Under the pieces are notes generated by a model. That model saw only the letters and a list, made by a program, of their open reading frames with translations. It searched no databases and was not told the DNA's origin. A program made the position numbers and the translations under genes. From Stigmatella aurantiaca DW4/3-1 (GTDB lineage: Bacteria; Myxococcota; Myxococcia; Myxococcales; Myxococcaceae), in NCBI RefSeq assembly GCF_000165485.1, contig NC_014623.1, forward strand, positions 4,173,501-4,237,500: a stretch of 64,000 bases of DNA. The letters are read 5' to 3'. Of the stretch, positions 33,651 to 42,911 are shown piece by piece; position 1 is the stretch's first letter, and each line of letters begins with the position of its first letter.

Positions 33651-35186
33651 ATGTGGGGTCGGCTCAGTTTACGGTGGCAGGTGGCGCTCGCGGTGCTCGT
33701 GCCTTCCCTGGTCATCTCCGTTCTCGGTGCGGGCTTGTTCCCGCCCCGGCAGAAGGCCATTGGCATGGAGCGGCTGAAGGAGCGTGCCTTCAGCGTGGCC
33801 CTGCTCGCCCATCATGAGGTGGGGCGGCTCCTGGCCGAGTCCCCAGAAGGGATCGCTGAGCGGCTCCAGCCCCTCTTCGCTCAGGTGGAGCAGGGGGGCC
33901 GCGTGGCGTTCCAGGCGGTGGTGGATTCGAACGGCGCGGTGCTCTCCCACCGGGGCACGGTTCCTCCCTCGATTCGCTCGCTCCGGCCCGCAACCGGCTG
34001 CGTCGATGGGCGCGTGGCGGACGCCGTGGTGGTGCGGTGCGCCTTGGCGGACGGCCGCGGCTATGTGCTGGGCTATGAAACCGCGGTGGTGCACGAGGAC
34101 ACCCGGACGTTCATCTTGCTGGCGATCCCGCTGTTCCTGGCCGCGACGGCGATCGGTCTGGGGTTGTCGTTCTTGCTGAGCCGGGCCATCTCGGAGCCGG
34201 TCTCGCACATGACGGACATGGCCCGGGAGGTCTCCATGGGCGATGTGTCCCGAAGCTCCCTGGAGGTCTCCGCGGCGGGGGAAGTCCGCCTCATGGCGCA
34301 CTCCTTCAACGAGATGCTGAGCACGCTGCGCGCCACGGTGGCGGAGCTCGTCTCGCGCACGGAGCAGCTCTCCAGCGCTTCGCGAGGACTGACGGGGGCC
34401 TCCGCCGATCAGGAGCACGTCATCAGCCAGCAGGCCGCCTATGCCCAGCAGATCGCCGCCACGTTCGAGGAGCTGAGCCGCACCGCGGAGCAGATCTCCA
34501 GCTCCACCGAGGTGGTGGAGTCCAGCGCGCGCCGCACCCACGAGGCGGTGGCCGAGGCCATGGCGGTGGTGGCGCAGGTGGTGGCCGGCATCAACGACAT
34601 CCGCATCGAGTCCAAGGGGGTCGCGGACGCCATCGTCGGGCTGAATCAGGATCTCCAGCAGGTGTCGAAGATCGCCCAGGTCATCAACCAGGTGGCGGAG
34701 CGCTCGGATTTGCTGGCGCTCAACGCGGCGCTGGAGGGTACCAAGGCGGGCGAGGTGGGGCGGGGCTTCTCGCTGGTGGCCGCGGAGATGCGCAAGCTGG
34801 CGGAGAACGTGTCCGGCTCCGCGCGGGACATTGCCCGCATCGTCGAGAAGGTGCAGGACTCCGGGGATGAGGCCGCCGCCAAGGCCCGCGTGGGCATGGC
34901 GACCTCGGACCGGGGCGTGGAGGTGGCCGAGCAGGCCTCGGCGGTGTTCGAGCGCATCGTGGAACTGGCGCGCGGCACCAGCGAGGCGGCCCGGCAGATC
35001 ACCATCGCCACGCGCCAGCAGCGCCAGTCCAGCGAGCAGGCCGTGCAGGGCGCGCGCAACGTGGCGGAGCTGGTGAAGCAAGGCGTGGATGCCACGGGCC
35101 GTACCACCCGCATCGCGCAGGATCTCCAGGCCGTTGCCGAAGGGCTCACCGCCGTGACGGGACGGTTCAAGGTGGCCCGCGACTGA
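33651..35186 (+). CDS. Methyl-accepting chemotaxis protein
   Basis: A 511-residue chemoreceptor. Membrane helix 1 (VALAVLVPSLVISVLGAGLF, about 11-30), an extracytoplasmic domain of about 120 residues with no recognised ligand signature, helix 2 (FILLAIPLFLAATAIGLGLS), a HAMP domain (SRAISEPVSHMTDMAREVS), and a long cytoplasmic coiled coil. The hairpin tip reads ERSDLLALNAALEGTKAGEVG, close to the canonical LLALNAAIEAARAGE, so the CheA/CheW contact site is kept. No che genes are in the window. The ATG at 33651 follows GGAGAGAG; an earlier in-frame start would add 20 residues before the first helix. Confidence 0.93.
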   Translation: MWGRLSLRWQVALAVLVPSLVISVLGAGLFPPRQKAIGMERLKERAFSVALLAHHEVGRLLAESPEGIAERLQPLFAQVEQGGRVAFQAVVDSNGAVLSHRGTVPPSIRSLRPATGCVDGRVADAVVVRCALADGRGYVLGYETAVVHEDTRTFILLAIPLFLAATAIGLGLSFLLSRAISEPVSHMTDMAREVSMGDVSRSSLEVSAAGEVRLMAHSFNEMLSTLRATVAELVSRTEQLSSASRGLTGASADQEHVISQQAAYAQQIAATFEELSRTAEQISSSTEVVESSARRTHEAVAEAMAVVAQVVAGINDIRIESKGVADAIVGLNQDLQQVSKIAQVINQVAERSDLLALNAALEGTKAGEVGRGFSLVAAEMRKLAENVSGSARDIARIVEKVQDSGDEAAAKARVGMATSDRGVEVAEQASAVFERIVELARGTSEAARQITIATRQQRQSSEQAVQGARNVAELVKQGVDATGRTTRIAQDLQAVAEGLTAVTGRFKVARD

Positions 35187-35198
35187 GCGGGCCTCGGC

Positions 35199-35582
35199 TC
35201 ACACGGGGGACTCCTCTTCGGGGGCGGTCTTCGGCACCAACTGGTGCACCTGTTTCAGCAAGTCCCCCAGGGAGAAGGGCTTTTTGAGGAAGCCAGACCA
35301 CGAGTGCTCGTGGGACTTCACCTCGGGGACGATGGCGCTCATGAGCAGGACGGGAAGCTGCGCGAAGGCGGGCCGCTGCCGGAGGGCCCTGAGGGTTTCG
35401 TAGCCGTTGAGCCGGGGCATCATGATGTCCAGGATGGCCAGGTCTGGCTTCAAGTCGTTCAAGCACTTGAGCGCCTCCCACCCATTGCCGCAGGCGTAGA
35501 CCTGGTAGCCGTCCTCTTCGAGGATGGCCTTCACGGCCTCCGCGATGTCGAACTCATCATCCACGACGAGGATGGTCTTCAT
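35199..35582 (-). CDS. Stand-alone response regulator receiver
   Basis: A 127-residue receiver domain with no output domain. The acidic pair is D8/D9 (VVDDE), the phosphorylation site is D52 in LAILDIMMPRLNG, and the Thr/Ser and Lys positions are in LLMSAIVP and FLKKPFSLGDLL. Proteins like this relay phosphate or bind partners. Its start overlaps the KaiC-like stop by 4 bases (ATGA), so it belongs to the kinase/KaiC operon and converges with the chemoreceptor gene. Confidence 0.95.
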   Translation of the reverse strand: MKTILVVDDEFDIAEAVKAILEEDGYQVYACGNGWEALKCLNDLKPDLAILDIMMPRLNGYETLRALRQRPAFAQLPVLLMSAIVPEVKSHEHSWSGFLKKPFSLGDLLKQVHQLVPKTAPEEESPV

Positions 35583-37177
35583 GACCGTCTCCGCCGGGAG
35601 GGCTTCCGCGGCTGGGGCTGAGGGGGTTTCTGGGCCTTCTTGCCCGAGCGCGCCGGCTTCCGGGGCGGATCCGAAGAGGAGGGCGCGTTGCTGGTCAGGC
35701 GGGCATGGCCGGTGAGGATCGACTCCGCGCTGGTGAACGTGCCCGCGACGGAGATGCCCTTTTCCGAGATGGAGAACTCCCGGATGCCGCTGTCGTACTG
35801 GCTCTCGCGCATCTTCATGATGGAGATGAGCCGGTAGAGCTGGGAGCGCAGCTCCACGTAGCGCAGCAGGATGATGTTCTCCACATACGCGGCCTCCTCT
35901 GGGTGCGGCGAGTCCACGCCCGAGCTGAGCAGCGGCGTCTCCTCGGAGTAGAGGGCCGTCACATCCATCATGCGCAGCTGGTGCGAGAGGGCGGAGAAGA
36001 AGCGGCCCATGCGCTCCGGGTAGACCGCGGCGGAGCGGAAGCCGGCCACGCTGTCGATGAAGAGCCGCAGCCGCTTCACCTTCCGCTCGTGGATGCGCTC
36101 CAGGAGCCGCTCCGCGAGGGAGTCAAGGTTGTGCTCCAGCGGGGGTTGCCACTGGAGTTCGATCACGCCGCTGTCCACGTACTTCTTGAGATCCGGCAGC
36201 CCCACCCCCGCGGCCTTCTCGATGAGCCGGGGCGGTGTTTCGTAGAAGCCGAAGTAGACGCCCGGTTGCCCCTCCCGGGCGCCCTGGACCAGGAAGTGCA
36301 GCCCCAAGAGCGTCTTGCCCGTACCGGGGCTGCCCAGGAGCATGGTGGTGGAGCCCGACAGGAGTCCGCCATGAATGGACGCGTCCAAGCCGGGAATCCC
36401 GAAGGACATCCGGATCCGGTCTTCCCGCCCATCTTCCTGAGGGTTGGCGAACTGGACCTCGGTTCTGGGGTGGATGACGACCCCTCGCTCGGAGATCTCC
36501 ACCTCGTGCTTGCCCAGCAGCGAGCCGCTGCCGCGGAACTTCATGGCCACCAACTCGCGCACGGCGCGGGGGCCCGACAGCCAGAGCGACAGCTCGAAGA
36601 CCCCGTCCACCGCGGTGCTCTCCGGGTGGACTTCCCCCTCGTGATGAGGGGACAGCAGCAGGACGGTGGTCCCCAGAATGCTCGTGAAGGTCTGCAACCT
36701 TTGCAGGAAGCGCTTGAAGGTCAGATCCGAGCGTGCGAACTCCTTCGCCGCGTCCATGCCGTCGATGATGAGCAGCGAGGCCTGGTGGTCCTGGGCGGCT
36801 CGCCGGACCAGCTCCAGCAGCCCCTTCAGGCCGTCTTGTTCCAGCTCCCGGTAGCCGCTGATGTAGTGCAGCTGGTCGGGGATGACGCTCCGGTCGAAGA
36901 AGGTCATCACCTCCAGATTCGACAGCATGCGCGCGTGGGATTCGGACAACAGGGTCACATACAGTGCCCGGCCGCCGTCCTTCACGTGGTTGAAGGCGAT
37001 CTGATTGGCCATCACCGTTTTGCCCGAGCCGGGAGGGCCGAGCACCGAGTAGCAGTTGCCCTTGAGGAGGCCTCCCTTGGTGATGAAATCCAGCCGGGGA
37101 ACCCCTGTGAGCAGCCGTTCTGGCTTGGGCGCGTGGTCGGCCCCTTTTGCTCCTCCTCCCCCCTCCTTGTCCTCCAC
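35579..37177 (-). CDS. KaiC-like double-domain ATPase
   Basis: A 532-residue RecA-superfamily protein with two KaiC domains. Walker A motifs are GPPGSGKT at 47-54 and GSPGTGKT at 282-289. Walker B-like strands are SLLIIDGMD (first domain) and RLRLFIDSVAG (second). The second domain ends in the typical IREFSISEKGISV. In cyanobacteria KaiC is the clock ATPase and kinase; KaiC homologues elsewhere are signalling ATPases that bind receivers or kinases. No kaiA or kaiB is seen. The start is a GTG after AAGGAGAG. It sits between a hybrid kinase and a receiver in one operon. A C-terminal basic tail (about 500-532) is unique. Confidence 0.92.
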   Translation of the reverse strand: MEDKEGGGGAKGADHAPKPERLLTGVPRLDFITKGGLLKGNCYSVLGPPGSGKTVMANQIAFNHVKDGGRALYVTLLSESHARMLSNLEVMTFFDRSVIPDQLHYISGYRELEQDGLKGLLELVRRAAQDHQASLLIIDGMDAAKEFARSDLTFKRFLQRLQTFTSILGTTVLLLSPHHEGEVHPESTAVDGVFELSLWLSGPRAVRELVAMKFRGSGSLLGKHEVEISERGVVIHPRTEVQFANPQEDGREDRIRMSFGIPGLDASIHGGLLSGSTTMLLGSPGTGKTLLGLHFLVQGAREGQPGVYFGFYETPPRLIEKAAGVGLPDLKKYVDSGVIELQWQPPLEHNLDSLAERLLERIHERKVKRLRLFIDSVAGFRSAAVYPERMGRFFSALSHQLRMMDVTALYSEETPLLSSGVDSPHPEEAAYVENIILLRYVELRSQLYRLISIMKMRESQYDSGIREFSISEKGISVAGTFTSAESILTGHARLTSNAPSSSDPPRKPARSGKKAQKPPQPQPRKPSRRRRS

Positions 37178-37191
37178 GAGTCTCTCCTTGC

Positions 37192-38322
37192 TCAGTACCG
37201 CTCCAGCCGGCGCAACGGGAGGAGCACCTGGAACGTTGCGCCGTGTCCAGATTGGCTGTCTACGGCAATGGTCCCTCCGTGCGCAGAGACAATCTCCCGG
37301 GCGATGTAGAGGCCGAGTCCCAGACTGCCGGATTGTTGAGTAGGCGTTGCCCGCTCGAAGCGCTCGAAAATCCGGGCCTGGTCCTGCACGGCGATGCCGA
37401 TGCCCTGATCCTTCACGCAGATCACGGCCATGTCCTCGCGCGCTTCCACGCGCAGCAGCACGGGCTTTCCGTTCCCATACTTGAGGGCATTGGTCAGCAG
37501 GTTGTTGAGCACCTGCTCCATCCTCAGGCGATCTCCGAAGAGGACCAGGGGCCCGGCGGGGAGCTCGAGCTGAATCTCCGTGTCGAGCGCGCGGGCCGCG
37601 GGCTCGAGCCGCTGGTGCACCTCCCGGGCGACGTCCGCCAGGTCCACCGTGCCCACTTCCAGCTTGAGCCTCCGGTTGGAGACGCGGGACACGTCCAGCA
37701 GCGTGTCGAGCAACTGTTGCAGGCGGCTGAGCTGGCGCAGGGAGGCGGAGAGCCCCTTGTCGAGCGAGGCTTTGGGGACGGTGTCGGTCTTGGTCCGCGT
37801 GGTGAGAAAGAAGGTCCGTTCCAGGTGGAGGCGCAGCGCGGTGAGGGGGGTCTTCAGCTCGTGGGCCGCAACGGACAGAAAGTCATCGCGCACGCGGATG
37901 GCGTCCTGGGCCCGGCGCTGAAGCCGCAAGAGCGCTTCGATGTTGGCGAGCAGCTCCTCCTCCTCGAAGGGGGTGGTCCAGTAGGCGTCCGCGCCGTAGG
38001 CCAGCCCTCGGATGCGGTCCTCTCGCGTGATGGAGACGGCGGACAGGTGCGCGATGAGCAGGCCCTGGGTCTCCTCGCTGCCTCGCAGGCGCCGGCAGAC
38101 CTCGTAGCCATCGATGTCTGGCATCTCGACGTCCAGCAGGACCAGATCCGGCAGCTGGGTGGCGAGCACCAGGGCTTCCTGTCCCGAGCTGGCTTCCAGC
38201 ACCTGATAGCCCGCCAGATCCAACATGCGGCTCACGAGGTAGCGCGTGGCGGCATGGTCATTGACGTTGAGGACGATGGCCTTCGGCTCGGTTCTGGCTT
38301 CGTTGTTGCCCGATGTTGTCAC
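37192..38322 (-). CDS. Receiver-histidine kinase hybrid
   Basis: A 376-residue protein with an N-terminal receiver (phosphorylated D64 in VLLDVEMPDIDG), a HisKA domain with His154 (AAHELKTPLTALRLH) and an HATPase domain (NLLTNALKYG, VKDQGIGI, GSLGLGLYIAREIV). No membrane helix or sensor domain is present, so it is a cytoplasmic kinase probably driven through its own receiver. GTG start. It is the first gene of the operon with the KaiC-like ATPase 14 bases downstream and the receiver after it, suggesting a phosphorelay that reads or sets the KaiC-like protein. Confidence 0.93.
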   Translation of the reverse strand: MTTSGNNEARTEPKAIVLNVNDHAATRYLVSRMLDLAGYQVLEASSGQEALVLATQLPDLVLLDVEMPDIDGYEVCRRLRGSEETQGLLIAHLSAVSITREDRIRGLAYGADAYWTTPFEEEELLANIEALLRLQRRAQDAIRVRDDFLSVAAHELKTPLTALRLHLERTFFLTTRTKTDTVPKASLDKGLSASLRQLSRLQQLLDTLLDVSRVSNRRLKLEVGTVDLADVAREVHQRLEPAARALDTEIQLELPAGPLVLFGDRLRMEQVLNNLLTNALKYGNGKPVLLRVEAREDMAVICVKDQGIGIAVQDQARIFERFERATPTQQSGSLGLGLYIAREIVSAHGGTIAVDSQSGHGATFQVLLPLRRLERY

Positions 38323-38448
38323 GGTGGTGGGTCCAGGCTCAGAAGTCTGGTGACCCCCTTGTCAAAGGGGAATCCCCAGGAGCCTTTCCCTGGCATGGAA
38401 CGTGCCGTGAACTGCCCAGGATGTTGGATTCTTTCCAGAGTTCGCGGG

Positions 38449-39267
38449 TCAGGCCGAGGCCCGGGCCCGCAGCTGCTGGAACAGCGCCGGGGGCATGGAG
38501 GCGGTTCCCAGGTGCCGTCCCGGCGCCACCTTCTCTCCGTGGAAGTCGCTGCCCGCGGTCGTCACCAGGGCAAACTCCTGCGCAAGGGCCACATACTTCT
38601 CGCGCATGCTCGGGTTGTGGTCCGAGTGGAGCACCTCCAGCCCCGCGAGCCCCGCCTTCGCCAGCGTGGCGATCTCCCCGCGGTTCATCTTCGAGGTGCC
38701 CGGGTGGGCCAGGGTGGCGGTGCCGCCCGCGGTGCGGATGAGCTGGATGGCGTCCGCCCCGTCCAGCCGGTAGCGGTCCACCCAGGCAGGACGCCCGCTT
38801 CCGAGGAACCGGTCGAATGCCTCCTTCGTGTCCACGCACCAGCCTTTTTCCACCAGGACCCGGGCCAGGTGGGGCCTTCCCAGGTGGGCGCTTCCCGCCA
38901 GGGTGTAGACCTCCTCCATCCGCACTGGGAAGCCGAGCTTGCGCATCTTCTCCACCATCTGCTTCATCCGCTGCTCGCGCTCGGTGCGCAGCGTGTCCGC
39001 GAACTGGGAGATGCCGGGATCCTCTGGCCGCAGGAAGTGCCCCAGGATGTGGGCCTCTTTGCCCAACACGAAGGCGGACAGCTCGATGCCCGCCACCAGC
39101 TCCACGCCGTGGTGGGCCGCCGCGGCCTTCGCCGCCGAAAGCCCCGCCACCGTGTCGTGGTCCGTGACCGCGAGCACCGTCACCCCCGCCGAGGCGGCCA
39201 GCGCCAGCAGCTCCTCCGGGGAGTGTTGGCCGTCGCTCGCGGTGGTGTGGGAGTGCAGATCGATCAC
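38449..39267 (-). CDS. PHP-domain phosphoesterase
   Basis: A 272-residue metal-dependent phosphoesterase. DLHSHTTASDG (residues 3-13) and VTDHDTV give the first metal ligands, and later His/Asp residues lie in GIELSAF, LAHPGT, LHSDHNP and TAGSDFHGE. This layout matches stand-alone PHP proteins such as YciV/RNase AM-type phosphatases that act on nucleoside 3',5'-bisphosphates or RNA ends. GTG start at 39267 after GGAG; longer in-frame readings upstream overlap other genes and are not used. Confidence 0.88.
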   Translation of the reverse strand: MIDLHSHTTASDGQHSPEELLALAASAGVTVLAVTDHDTVAGLSAAKAAAAHHGVELVAGIELSAFVLGKEAHILGHFLRPEDPGISQFADTLRTEREQRMKQMVEKMRKLGFPVRMEEVYTLAGSAHLGRPHLARVLVEKGWCVDTKEAFDRFLGSGRPAWVDRYRLDGADAIQLIRTAGGTATLAHPGTSKMNRGEIATLAKAGLAGLEVLHSDHNPSMREKYVALAQEFALVTTAGSDFHGEKVAPGRHLGTASMPPALFQQLRARASA

Positions 39268-39413
39268 GGCATGCTCCAGGGGACGGAGGAGAAGCTTCCA
39301 CCCTTCTACCTGAAGCCCGGGGCAGGGCCCATCCCGGGGCCCACTGGCCAGGAGTGAACGGCTGGGGACCGAGCGCCCCTCGAGGGCGGGGAAAGCGGGC
39401 TTAGAGTCGGCCC

Positions 39414-39674
39414 ATGGCGAAGACGAACAGCTCCATCGAGAACCGGGTCTACCTCTTCGAGTCGCTCGCGAGCAGCTACGTGGCGGCGGCCTCCGCGCAG
39501 CTGGGCTCCGAGGACCCGGCCGCGCGCGAGCAGGTGCGGCGGGCGTTGGCGGAGCTGGCGTACGTCTCCTGTGCCGTCGCGGACACCGGGCACCTGTCCG
39601 CGGAGCAGGTGCGGGAGCGGGTGCTGGGCCGTCCCGAGCCCCAGGCTGTCCCCAAGGGCCGTGGCCGCCGCTGA
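39414..39674 (+). CDS. Hypothetical small protein
   Basis: An 86-residue, mostly helical protein (ENRVYLFESLASSYVAAASA, REQVRRALAELAYVSC) with a basic tail PKGRGRR. No family recognised. It has one Cys and no signal or membrane helix. It ends 34 bases before the deoxyhypusine-synthase-like gene and is probably cotranscribed with it. Codon use is typical of the region. Confidence 0.6.
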   Translation: MAKTNSSIENRVYLFESLASSYVAAASAQLGSEDPAAREQVRRALAELAYVSCAVADTGHLSAEQVRERVLGRPEPQAVPKGRGRR

Positions 39675-39708
39675 CACGGCCCGGGCCACGGTGGTAGATC
39701 GGCGCGCC

Positions 39709-40929
39709 ATGGCCAAGACCTCGAACCCGAAGAAGAGCTTGCGCAACGCCTACTCGGGGGCGCGCAAGGCGGACCCTCGCCCCATCACCGGCAAGGAGAA
39801 GCCGGCCGAATTGCTCGCCCACGCCTTCAGCGCCTACGTGGGGCGCCAGGAGCGCACGGCGTTCGAGCTGATGTCGAAGTCCGTGGAGCAGGACGCGTCC
39901 GTCTTCCTGACGCTCTCGGGGGCCATGACGCCCGCGGGCCTGCACCAGAGCTGTCTCATCCCCCTGGTGGAGAAGGGCATCATCTCCGCGCTGACCACCA
40001 CGGGCGCCAACCTCTACCACGACGCCCACCGCATCATCGGCCACGCGATCCGCGAGGTGAACCCGAACGCCGGCGACCTCCAGTACCGGCTGGCGCGCAT
40101 CATTCGCATCTATGATCTGGGCTTCTGGGAGGAGGCGCTCCTGGACACGGACCGGCTCTTCTCGGCCATCATCCGGGGCCCCGAGTTCCAGAAGAAGATG
40201 ACGACACCGGAGTTCCACTACCTGCTGGGCAAGGCGGTGTACGGCATCGAGAAGCAGCTCGGCGTGAAGCAGCCCTCGCTGCTGTCCACCTGCTACAAGC
40301 ACGCGGTGCCCATCTGGGTGGGCGCGGTGCAGGATGGCTCCATCTTCTTGAACGTCGTGAAGCTCAAGCGGTTGCTCGGGGCGGAGTTCAAGTTCGAGCT
40401 CGACATCAACGACGACGTCTACTCGATGGCGGCGATGCAGCACTTCTGCCGCCACCAGGGCTCCAAGCGGCTGGCCATCTGGATCCTCGGAGGGGGTGTG
40501 CCCAAGAACTACACGCTCCAGGGCGAGCCGCTGCTGGATCAGATCCTCAACGTGCCCACCTCGGGGTTCGACATCGACGTGCAGTTCTGCGTGGACCCGG
40601 TGGACAACGGGGCGCTGTCGAGCTGCCCGGCCGGCGAGGGACATACCTGGGGCAAGGTCTCCGTGGAGGCCGTGGAGACGGGCTCGATGTATGTGCACTG
40701 CGACGTGACGGCCGTCTTCCCTTGGCTCACGCACGCCCTGCTGTCCGAGCCGAAGAACAAGCGCAAGCCCATGCGGCTGATGGATAAGATGGCCGATGCC
40801 ATCGCCTTCCTGGACACGGACGTGCAGAAGCGCCGCAAGCAGCTCATGAAGACGTTGGACTGGAGCATCGAGGAGGCAGAGCCCTCGAGCCCAGAAGATG
40901 CGGAGAAGCACGGCGCCTACGTCCGCTAG
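39709..40929 (+). CDS. Deoxyhypusine-synthase-like protein (possible homospermidine synthase)
   Basis: A 406-residue NAD-dependent enzyme homologous to deoxyhypusine synthase. Conserved stretches: TLSGAMTPAGL, SALTTTGANLYHD (NAD site), PIWVGAVQDGSIF, GGGVPKNY, and HTWGKVSVEA with Lys316 in the place of the catalytic Lys of the eukaryotic enzyme. Bacteria have no eIF5A; characterised bacterial relatives make homospermidine by moving the aminobutyl group of spermidine or putrescine onto another amine. arginine decarboxylase speA lies 5.4 kb away. The C-terminal 45 residues are Lys/Glu-rich and possibly a tail. The start after CGCGCC has no clear Shine-Dalgarno. Function as homospermidine synthase is inference. 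Confidence 0.85.
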   Translation: MAKTSNPKKSLRNAYSGARKADPRPITGKEKPAELLAHAFSAYVGRQERTAFELMSKSVEQDASVFLTLSGAMTPAGLHQSCLIPLVEKGIISALTTTGANLYHDAHRIIGHAIREVNPNAGDLQYRLARIIRIYDLGFWEEALLDTDRLFSAIIRGPEFQKKMTTPEFHYLLGKAVYGIEKQLGVKQPSLLSTCYKHAVPIWVGAVQDGSIFLNVVKLKRLLGAEFKFELDINDDVYSMAAMQHFCRHQGSKRLAIWILGGGVPKNYTLQGEPLLDQILNVPTSGFDIDVQFCVDPVDNGALSSCPAGEGHTWGKVSVEAVETGSMYVHCDVTAVFPWLTHALLSEPKNKRKPMRLMDKMADAIAFLDTDVQKRRKQLMKTLDWSIEEAEPSSPEDAEKHGAYVR

Positions 40930-40956
40930 AGGAACCTCTTTTTCCAGGAGTCCCCC

Positions 40957-41394
40957 ATGAGCCAGCCCTCGCAGCCCACCGGGGTGGTGATGACCGCCAC
41001 CTCCGCCGCCTCCTTCAAGACCGAACTCGAGCACGGACCGTCCGGCTCGCGCATCGCCACCGAGGCCCCGAAGGACAACGGGGGAACCGGGGGCTCCTTC
41101 TCGCCCACGGACCTGGTGGGGGCGGCGCTCGCCTCGTGTGCGGTGACCACCATGGCCCTGGTCGCCTCCCGCGAGGGCCTGCCCTTCGGGGAGGCGCGGG
41201 CGACGGTGGAGAAGCGGATGACGCCGCCTCCGCGCCGGATTGGGGAGCTGGTGTTGACCATTCACATGCCCGCGGGCCTGTCCCCGGCGCACCGGGCCCG
41301 GTTGGAGCAGGCGGCCCACGAGTGCCCCGTCGCCCGCAGCCTCCACCCGGACCTGAAGCTGCCCGTCACGTTCCGCTACCCGGGCGAGTCCTAG
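40957..41394 (+). CDS. OsmC-family peroxiredoxin-like protein
   Basis: A 145-residue OsmC/Ohr-fold protein. The central helix with the first redox Cys is in LVGAALASCAVTTMALVA and the second in AAHECPVARSLHPDLKLPV, about 60-70 residues apart as in OsmC. The conserved Glu and Arg are expected in REGLPFGEARATVEKR. Such proteins reduce organic hydroperoxides with thiol partners. It starts 27 bases after the deoxyhypusine-synthase-like gene and its stop overlaps the convergent phosphoesterase stop by 4 bases at a CTAG. Confidence 0.92.
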   Translation: MSQPSQPTGVVMTATSAASFKTELEHGPSGSRIATEAPKDNGGTGGSFSPTDLVGAALASCAVTTMALVASREGLPFGEARATVEKRMTPPPRRIGELVLTIHMPAGLSPAHRARLEQAAHECPVARSLHPDLKLPVTFRYPGES

Positions 41395-42911
41395 GCGTCT
41401 GCCGGAAGACCCCAAGAGGGAAGCGCTTCCTCGTGGAAGGCAAGGAGCTTCTGGCTGACTTCCCGCATGTATTTTTCCGCCTCGGCGCGCGTCTGGATCG
41501 CCTTCACCCGCGCGAAGATCGCTGACTGCGCGGATGGCGGCGACAGCTCCAGGTCGCTGCGCATCGCGATGTGCAGGAAGCCGGGCAGGTTGCCTTCTCC
41601 CAACGGATCGGCCGGAGCGGGCAGCTTCGGCTGTCGCAAGGGGGCTGGCTGGGGAGCCGGGGCCATCGGCGAGGGCAGGCGCGTGGGACAGTCCGTCCTT
41701 GGTGTCGACAGCGTGGCGAGCGGAAGCACGTTGTTCGCGCTCGCGTCGCGCTGGGTCATCGGCGAGAGGCCGAAGAGCGCCTCGACCGTTGCCGGCACCG
41801 AGGCGTGATCGTACAGCCGGTGGTCGATGACATTCTGGGCGATCCGCGGCGAGACGATGACGGCGGGGACCCGGACGCCGTACTGCTGGAAGGTGAACCC
41901 ACTCTGATTGACCCCGGGCATGCGTTGCGTGTCTCCGGGGGCTGGCGCTCCAGGCGGCAAAGCGCTGTCGTAAAAGCCACCGTGCTCGTCCCAGGTGATG
42001 ATGAGCAGGCTGTTGTTCCAGAGGGGCGAGTTGCGGATGGCTTCGTACGTGGCCTTGATGAGCGCCTCGCCGTGTCTGACATCGTCCAGAGGGTGCTGCG
42101 AGTTGCCACCCCTGTATGAGTCGTCCGCCAAGTCGCCATAGTTGGGTTCGATAAACGTGTATTGGGCCGTGTAAGGGCCTTGGAGATCGTTCGCGAAGTG
42201 GCCGTAGGGGCGAATGTCTTTGACATGGACACCGCTCATCGCATGGGCGATGCAGAACAGCCCTCCCGCGTAGATGCGCCACTGGAGGCTTTCTTGGGTG
42301 AAGAGAGAGCCGTTCTGGAAGACGAAGCCGCCGAGCGGATTCGCCTCCCAGTCAAGGATCTCAGCGTGAGAGGGGCTGTGATCGAGGCCGCCGGAGGATG
42401 CGGCGTTCACGAAAAAACGGTTAGGCCAAGTAGGACCCGGAAGGGACGAGAACCAACGGTCGCAGACGGCGAACTCCCGGGCGAGCGTGGTGAGTACCGG
42501 GAGCTGACTGGGCTCGTAGCACTTCATCAGCTCCCCGGGACTCAAATCACCTTCAGCATGGGAAGTCTTTTTCATGGCGGCAGCGTAGCTATGGACGAAG
42601 CCGGTGTTGACGATGGGAGGATAGGCGCCCCCTTTCGGATAGGACACACCGGGCCCGGCAAGCTGCTCGAGCACGTCCGGGAAATCATGGCCAGGACACA
42701 CGGGCATGGTGTTATCGGCTGGCCTGGTCACCGGGTACCGGATGCCCTGGTAGGTGTTGAACTCGCTGCCCATCAGCCCGTTGATCTTCGTGGGCCGGCC
42801 CGTCTCCGCGTCGGTGCCAGTAATGCCAGAGAAGCCCAGCATATGGTCGAAGGACCGGTTTTCCAGCATCAGGACGAAGACATGTTGAATCGACTGTGAG
42901 GAGGGGCGCAT
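41391..42911 (-). CDS. Phospholipase C/acid-phosphatase-type phosphoesterase
   Basis: A 506-residue member of the bacterial phosphoesterase family (PF04185-type) that includes phosphatidylcholine-hydrolysing phospholipase C and AcpA. The family opening is HVFVLMLENRSFDHMLGF (residues 9-26) with Glu and Asn that bind the metal and phosphate, then LPGPTWPNRFF and LIITWDEHGGFYD with the Asp/Glu pair and His. Most family members are Tat-exported, yet no signal peptide or Arg-Arg motif precedes this start. The last 100 residues (about 400-506) are Pro/Ala-rich then helical. Substrate is unknown. It shares a divergent control region with a second family member. Confidence 0.85.
   Translation of the reverse strand: MRPSSQSIQHVFVLMLENRSFDHMLGFSGITGTDAETGRPTKINGLMGSEFNTYQGIRYPVTRPADNTMPVCPGHDFPDVLEQLAGPGVSYPKGGAYPPIVNTGFVHSYAAAMKKTSHAEGDLSPGELMKCYEPSQLPVLTTLAREFAVCDRWFSSLPGPTWPNRFFVNAASSGGLDHSPSHAEILDWEANPLGGFVFQNGSLFTQESLQWRIYAGGLFCIAHAMSGVHVKDIRPYGHFANDLQGPYTAQYTFIEPNYGDLADDSYRGGNSQHPLDDVRHGEALIKATYEAIRNSPLWNNSLLIITWDEHGGFYDSALPPGAPAPGDTQRMPGVNQSGFTFQQYGVRVPAVIVSPRIAQNVIDHRLYDHASVPATVEALFGLSPMTQRDASANNVLPLATLSTPRTDCPTRLPSPMAPAPQPAPLRQPKLPAPADPLGEGNLPGFLHIAMRSDLELSPPSAQSAIFARVKAIQTRAEAEKYMREVSQKLLAFHEEALPSWGLPADA

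Noticed and set aside
38355..38370. Terminator between the PHP gene and the hybrid-kinase gene
   Set aside because: The CCCCTT/AAGGGG stem is only 6 bp with no T run and lies upstream of the kinase start; not convincing.
39268..42282. Very long minus-strand frame (1277 codons) ending in the PHP gene
   Set aside because: The upstream part is antisense to the deoxyhypusine-synthase-like and OsmC genes and lacks any domain; the PHP protein starts at 39267.
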